From assembly GCF_011927785.1 (NCBI RefSeq), contig NZ_JAATJK010000001.1, forward strand, positions 3,162,001 to 3,226,000: a DNA stretch of 64,000 nt. The letters run 5' to 3'. Positions 61,283 through 64,000 of this stretch are shown here, one piece after another (position 1 is the first letter of the stretch; each line of letters starts with the position of its first letter). The notes beneath the pieces were generated by a model. The model had not been told where the DNA came from. It was given only the letters and a program-made list of their open reading frames with translations, and searched no databases. The position numbers were made by a program, and so were the translations under genes. The DNA is from Micromonospora profundi (GTDB taxonomy: Bacteria > Actinomycetota > Actinomycetes > Mycobacteriales > Micromonosporaceae).

Positions 61283-61560
61283 CAGATGATGACCACTTTG
61301 GCCCGCGGCTGTTCGGTTTCGAGGTACCGGATGGATTCGGGCAACGTCGTGGGACCGACAGATCCGGTCGATTATCGGGGTGAGGCTGTCGGTCTCGGCG
61401 TGGGTGCGGAGCGTGTCGAGGTGTTGCCGGCTGGGTGCCGTGGTGAGAAGTGACGCTGCGGTGTCGAACGAAGGTGCCAGCAGCCGCCGCGCGAGTAGCC
61501 AGATCGGTCCGATGAGGCTCCCGCCGCTGTGACGCCGCCCCCGGGAAGCACCAGGGTATC
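61283..61560 (-). pseudogene. Zinc-type alcohol dehydrogenase (MDR family), C-terminal remnant
   Basis: One frame gives GGSLIGPIWLLARRLLAP then LDTLRTHAETDSLTPIIDRI. Another continues it with LPESIRYLETEQPRAKVVII and a stop at 61283. Together they are the C-terminal end of an MDR oxidoreductase (normally DLxxLRELIEAGKVTPVIDR ... AIRYLETGxARGKVVI), with a frameshift between. The catalytic and Rossmann domains are absent. Confidence 0.75.
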
Positions 61561-61740
61561 GGTCGGAACCACTGCCCGCCGGAGCGCGGTGAGTGAGTGG
61601 TGCCGTACGTGGCGGCACGGAACCTGTCAAGATTGTTGAGCTGCTGCAGTACGGCTCGGCGGCTGGCGTTTGCTGGACTTCGCTGCTGTATATCGGCCCT
61701 CGCTCGGAGCCTGCAAAGCGACGCCACCATCCGCCCGCCT

Positions 61741-62775
61741 TCACTTCCAGACCGGGATCCACCATCGCCACCCATCCGGCGCGACTGGCCAGCTCGGGTC
61801 CGGTTGCCAGCCGGCTGGCGGGATCCAGCCTTCGGGCGGTGACGGCCAACCAGGGGGAACCTCGAACTTGATTCCGCTCGGTGGTGGAGGGATCGGGCCG
61901 TGTGCTCGCGGCGCTGCCGGGATGACCGGAGCCGACTGATCGCCTGGATCGGCCACGGGAACCAACGGGGCGGCGGTGGGTCGAGACGAAGCGGTGTCGC
62001 CGAGCCAGCTCTCGGGGAGTTCATGTGCTCGCGCGACGTAGAGGACTACCTCGGTCTTGATTCTGTTGCCCTGTACGACGGCCCGGGCCGCCGCGGTGGC
62101 GCCTTGCTGCTCGAGGTGCCGCATTGCCGGCAAAAGCTCACTGCTCATCTTCGGAGTGAGCTGCCCGACGCAAGCACCGTCGATACGGACCTCCACTACC
62201 GTCCGGGTACTACGTGCCAACTGCTCGACGATCTCGTGAAGGCTGACGTGCACCCAGCATTCGCCCTCGGGCCGCAGGAAGGGCGCCAGGCTACCCAGGT
62301 ACTTCTCCTCGCCCGTCACCTGGATCGCGTTGCCGGTCGGCAACATCCGGCAATCGCCACTCGGCGGCATGTTGGCTGGGACAAGCATGTGTGGTTCGGC
62401 GAGGTCCAACCGGACGGACCCTTGGAACGTGCCCGGTTTGCCGTCATAGTCGGACCACTCCGAGCCCCATACCGTCGCAGAGACCTGCGGTAGCCAGCCT
62501 TGGGCCGTGAGTCCCGAGAGAACTGGCGCGTACCGGACCGCATCCTCGCGCGGTAGGTAGCCAACCTGGGCACCGCCCACCCAGACGCCGACTGCGTTGC
62601 GATCGTGCTTGTTGCGCGGCTCGGGTATCAGGTGGGCCGTCAGTACGACCTCGGTGCCGCTCGCCTTAAAATCCTTGCCAAACAGTCCACGAATCGTGCG
62701 TCGGTAGTGCGACTCGCCAGCCACGTCGACGCTGGCCCAACCGCGCTGGCCCCAAAGATCAAGCGGGATCGACAT
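61741..62775 (-). CDS. HIRAN-domain protein with C-terminal Pro/Trp motifs
   Basis: The 344-residue protein begins with a HIRAN domain (about 15-100): VAGESHYRRTIRGLFGKDFK, VLTAHLIPEPRNKHDRNAVG and VGYLPREDAVRYAPVLSGL. HIRAN domains bind 3' DNA ends or damaged DNA in helicases such as HLTF; stand-alone copies occur in defence loci. A second similar unit may follow (VHVSLHEIVEQLARSTRTVVEVRIDG then VGQLTPKMSSELLPAM). The C-terminal 60 residues repeat PPxGW (PPGWPSPPEGWIPPAGWQPD). It is 0.6 kb upstream of the SbcCD-helicase operon on the same strand and could be its sensor. Confidence 0.85.
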   Translation of the reverse strand: MSIPLDLWGQRGWASVDVAGESHYRRTIRGLFGKDFKASGTEVVLTAHLIPEPRNKHDRNAVGVWVGGAQVGYLPREDAVRYAPVLSGLTAQGWLPQVSATVWGSEWSDYDGKPGTFQGSVRLDLAEPHMLVPANMPPSGDCRMLPTGNAIQVTGEEKYLGSLAPFLRPEGECWVHVSLHEIVEQLARSTRTVVEVRIDGACVGQLTPKMSSELLPAMRHLEQQGATAAARAVVQGNRIKTEVVLYVARAHELPESWLGDTASSRPTAAPLVPVADPGDQSAPVIPAAPRAHGPIPPPPSGIKFEVPPGWPSPPEGWIPPAGWQPDPSWPVAPDGWRWWIPVWK

Positions 62776-63190
62776 GCAGACAAGGTAGCCATTCCGGGCA
62801 ACCTAAGTGACTACCCGTATGGCTTGAAGGCAACGCCAGCAGCACAGACCTCCGGGCCGATCGGACCCTGTATCGAGGCTGACGTTATGTAGACCCTCGC
62901 CGAGACACGTTGCCGAGGTGCGCGACAAGCTAGCAACCGTGCCGTGGGCAGTGACGTCACCGCCGTGCTCGCATATCTACGAGTCCCGCGGCGATGACAA
63001 GGGCTGTGAGAAGAACAGGGCCGGGTCGCCAGACCTGCCTTGGCACTGGTGTGCTGCATTCGAGGTTTCGTCGGCACCGGCGAGGGTGGGGCCGCGCAGC
63101 AGCGGGGACAGCAACTGCGCGACTGCGGGCGACGGCCCGCCGAAAGGCCTGTCGGCGAGCCAGGTTCCCCCGGACCAGGCCAGCAGCGTG

Positions 63191-64000
63191 ATGACGCTGA
63201 CGTCAAAGTGGGTGAAGCTGCACCAGCAAGCCAAGGCCGGCCCAGTCGCCACCAACGTCCCCACGGTGGCGAGCTACATGACCTACTGGCTCGCGGAGGT
63301 CGTAGAGCCGAACCTCGCTCCGCTGACCTACGCCACGTACGAGACGCTGAGCCGCCTCTACATCGTTCCCGGCATCGGCACTAAGCGACTCGACGGGCGG
63401 CTGTCGGTACGAGACGTTCAGACCTGGCTCAACAAGGCCGCAAAGACCTGCCAGTGCTGCGCCCAGGGGAAAGACGAACGCCGGCCACCGAAGAACCGCA
63501 AGTGCTGCGCGGTCGGCCGGTGCTGCCAGGACCTCCCAGCGGCTCGCACCGTCAAGGGAATCCGCGCTGTCCTCCGCTCGGCGCTCTCCCAAGCCGAAGT
63601 GGAGGAACTGGTCGCAAAGAACGTCGCAGCCCTGGTGAAGCTCCCACCGATCCGCAACCGCAAGGGCAAATCGTGGAGCAGTGAGGAAGCTCGGGCATTC
63701 CTGGAAGCCTCCCGCGACGACGACGATTACCGCTACGCCGCCTACGTCCTAGTCCTCGTGCTCGGCTTACGCAAGGGCGAAGTTCGCGGCCTCACCTGGG
63801 AGCACATCAACTGGGACGGCTGGCAGAAGCCGTGCACCACCCACGGCGAAAGTTCGCGAGCACTGCCGCGACAACCACGACAAAAGCCTCGTCATCGACA
63901 AGCAGCTCCAACGGGTACGCGGCCAACTGCTACACCGAAACACCAAGACCGAAGAGTCCGACGCTCCCCTACCGCTGCCGGCGATCTGCGTCGCCGCACT
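63191..64000 (+). CDS. Tyrosine integrase, frameshifted and cut by the right edge
   Basis: The protein has the N-terminal core-binding region of actinobacterial integrases (SYMTYWLAEVVEPNLAPLTYATY, HIVP-like LYIVPGIGTKRLDGRLSVRD, KTCQCCAQGKDERRPP) and the first catalytic arginine in VLGLRKGEVRGLTWEHINWDG. Near 63848-63853 the frame changes: the family continuation HCRDNHDKSLVIDKQLQRVR and LLHRNTKTEESDAPLPLPAI lies in another frame to the edge. The frame is open upstream to at least 62,850, so the true start could be further left. The His, second Arg and Tyr lie beyond the window. It may be a pseudogene or carry a sequencing error. Confidence 0.8.
   Translation, partial: MTLTSKWVKLHQQAKAGPVATNVPTVASYMTYWLAEVVEPNLAPLTYATYETLSRLYIVPGIGTKRLDGRLSVRDVQTWLNKAAKTCQCCAQGKDERRPPKNRKCCAVGRCCQDLPAARTVKGIRAVLRSALSQAEVEELVAKNVAALVKLPPIRNRKGKSWSSEEARAFLEASRDDDDYRYAAYVLVLVLGLRKGEVRGLTWEHINWDGWQKPCTTHGESSRALPRQPRQKPRHRQAAPTGTRPTATPKHQDRRVRRSPTAAGDLRRRT

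Overview
The window is high-GC DNA with frequent GTG and TTG starts, tight ATGA/GTGA/TTGA overlaps, and secreted RHS, LamG and HNH proteins. This fits an actinomycete, most likely Micromonosporaceae (inference from style and gene types; no rRNA or other marker is present).

Bases 1-12.4 kb hold a minus-strand catabolic and transport cluster. It contains a divergent aconitase/LeuCD-like pair, a SnoaL-like protein, an isochorismatase-fold amidase, two tandem polysaccharide-deacetylase-fold hydrolases, a TauE/SafE exporter, an NMT1/SsuA-type ABC importer (ATPase, permease, lipoprotein), an ICL/PEP-mutase-family lyase, a flavoprotein and a TPP enzyme cut by the left edge. The set suggests import of a small N-containing or acidic compound, hydrolysis of amide bonds, hydration/dehydration, then C-C cleavage. 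The hydratase pair lacks most canonical iron-sulfur and active-site residues. From 12.5 to 15.1 kb lie a YeiH-type exporter and its divergent LysR regulator, whose 21-bp palindromic operator covers the start codon, and a YcxB-like membrane protein.

From 15.2 to 20.4 kb is a rearrangement zone. A methyltransferase gene is split by an IS701-family element whose right CTAG target copy was itself hit by an IS5-family element. Next come a tRNA-3'-end-like segment and fragments of a superoxide dismutase, alaS, a secreted-protein tail and a PCuAC copper chaperone.

From 20.5 to 62.8 kb is a conflict/defence island. In order: a polymorphic RHS toxin with Hint and C-terminal toxin domains plus a CPCC immunity candidate; a LamG/lectin secreted protein; three small unknown genes; a secreted HNH nuclease; a HEPN-motif (TIGR02391-like) protein beside a CHAT caspase-like protease; a degenerate integrase; a pseudo-receiver LuxR regulator; a 39-residue basic peptide; a TIR-STAND-TPR protein beside a membrane-anchored protein; a five-gene Wadjet operon (jetA, extra ORF, jetB, jetC, jetD); an orphan LAGLIDADG intein; and a six-gene operon of SbcC, SbcD, SF1 helicase, a 494-residue unknown, a Cas4-like PD-(D/E)XK nuclease and a 266-residue unknown, with a HIRAN protein upstream. 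A frameshifted tyrosine integrase runs off the right edge, consistent with an integrated mobile island.

The best candidates for undescribed systems are the SbcCD/helicase/nuclease operon, the CHAT-HEPN pair, the Wadjet operon with its extra gene, and the LeuCD-like pair with rewired active sites.
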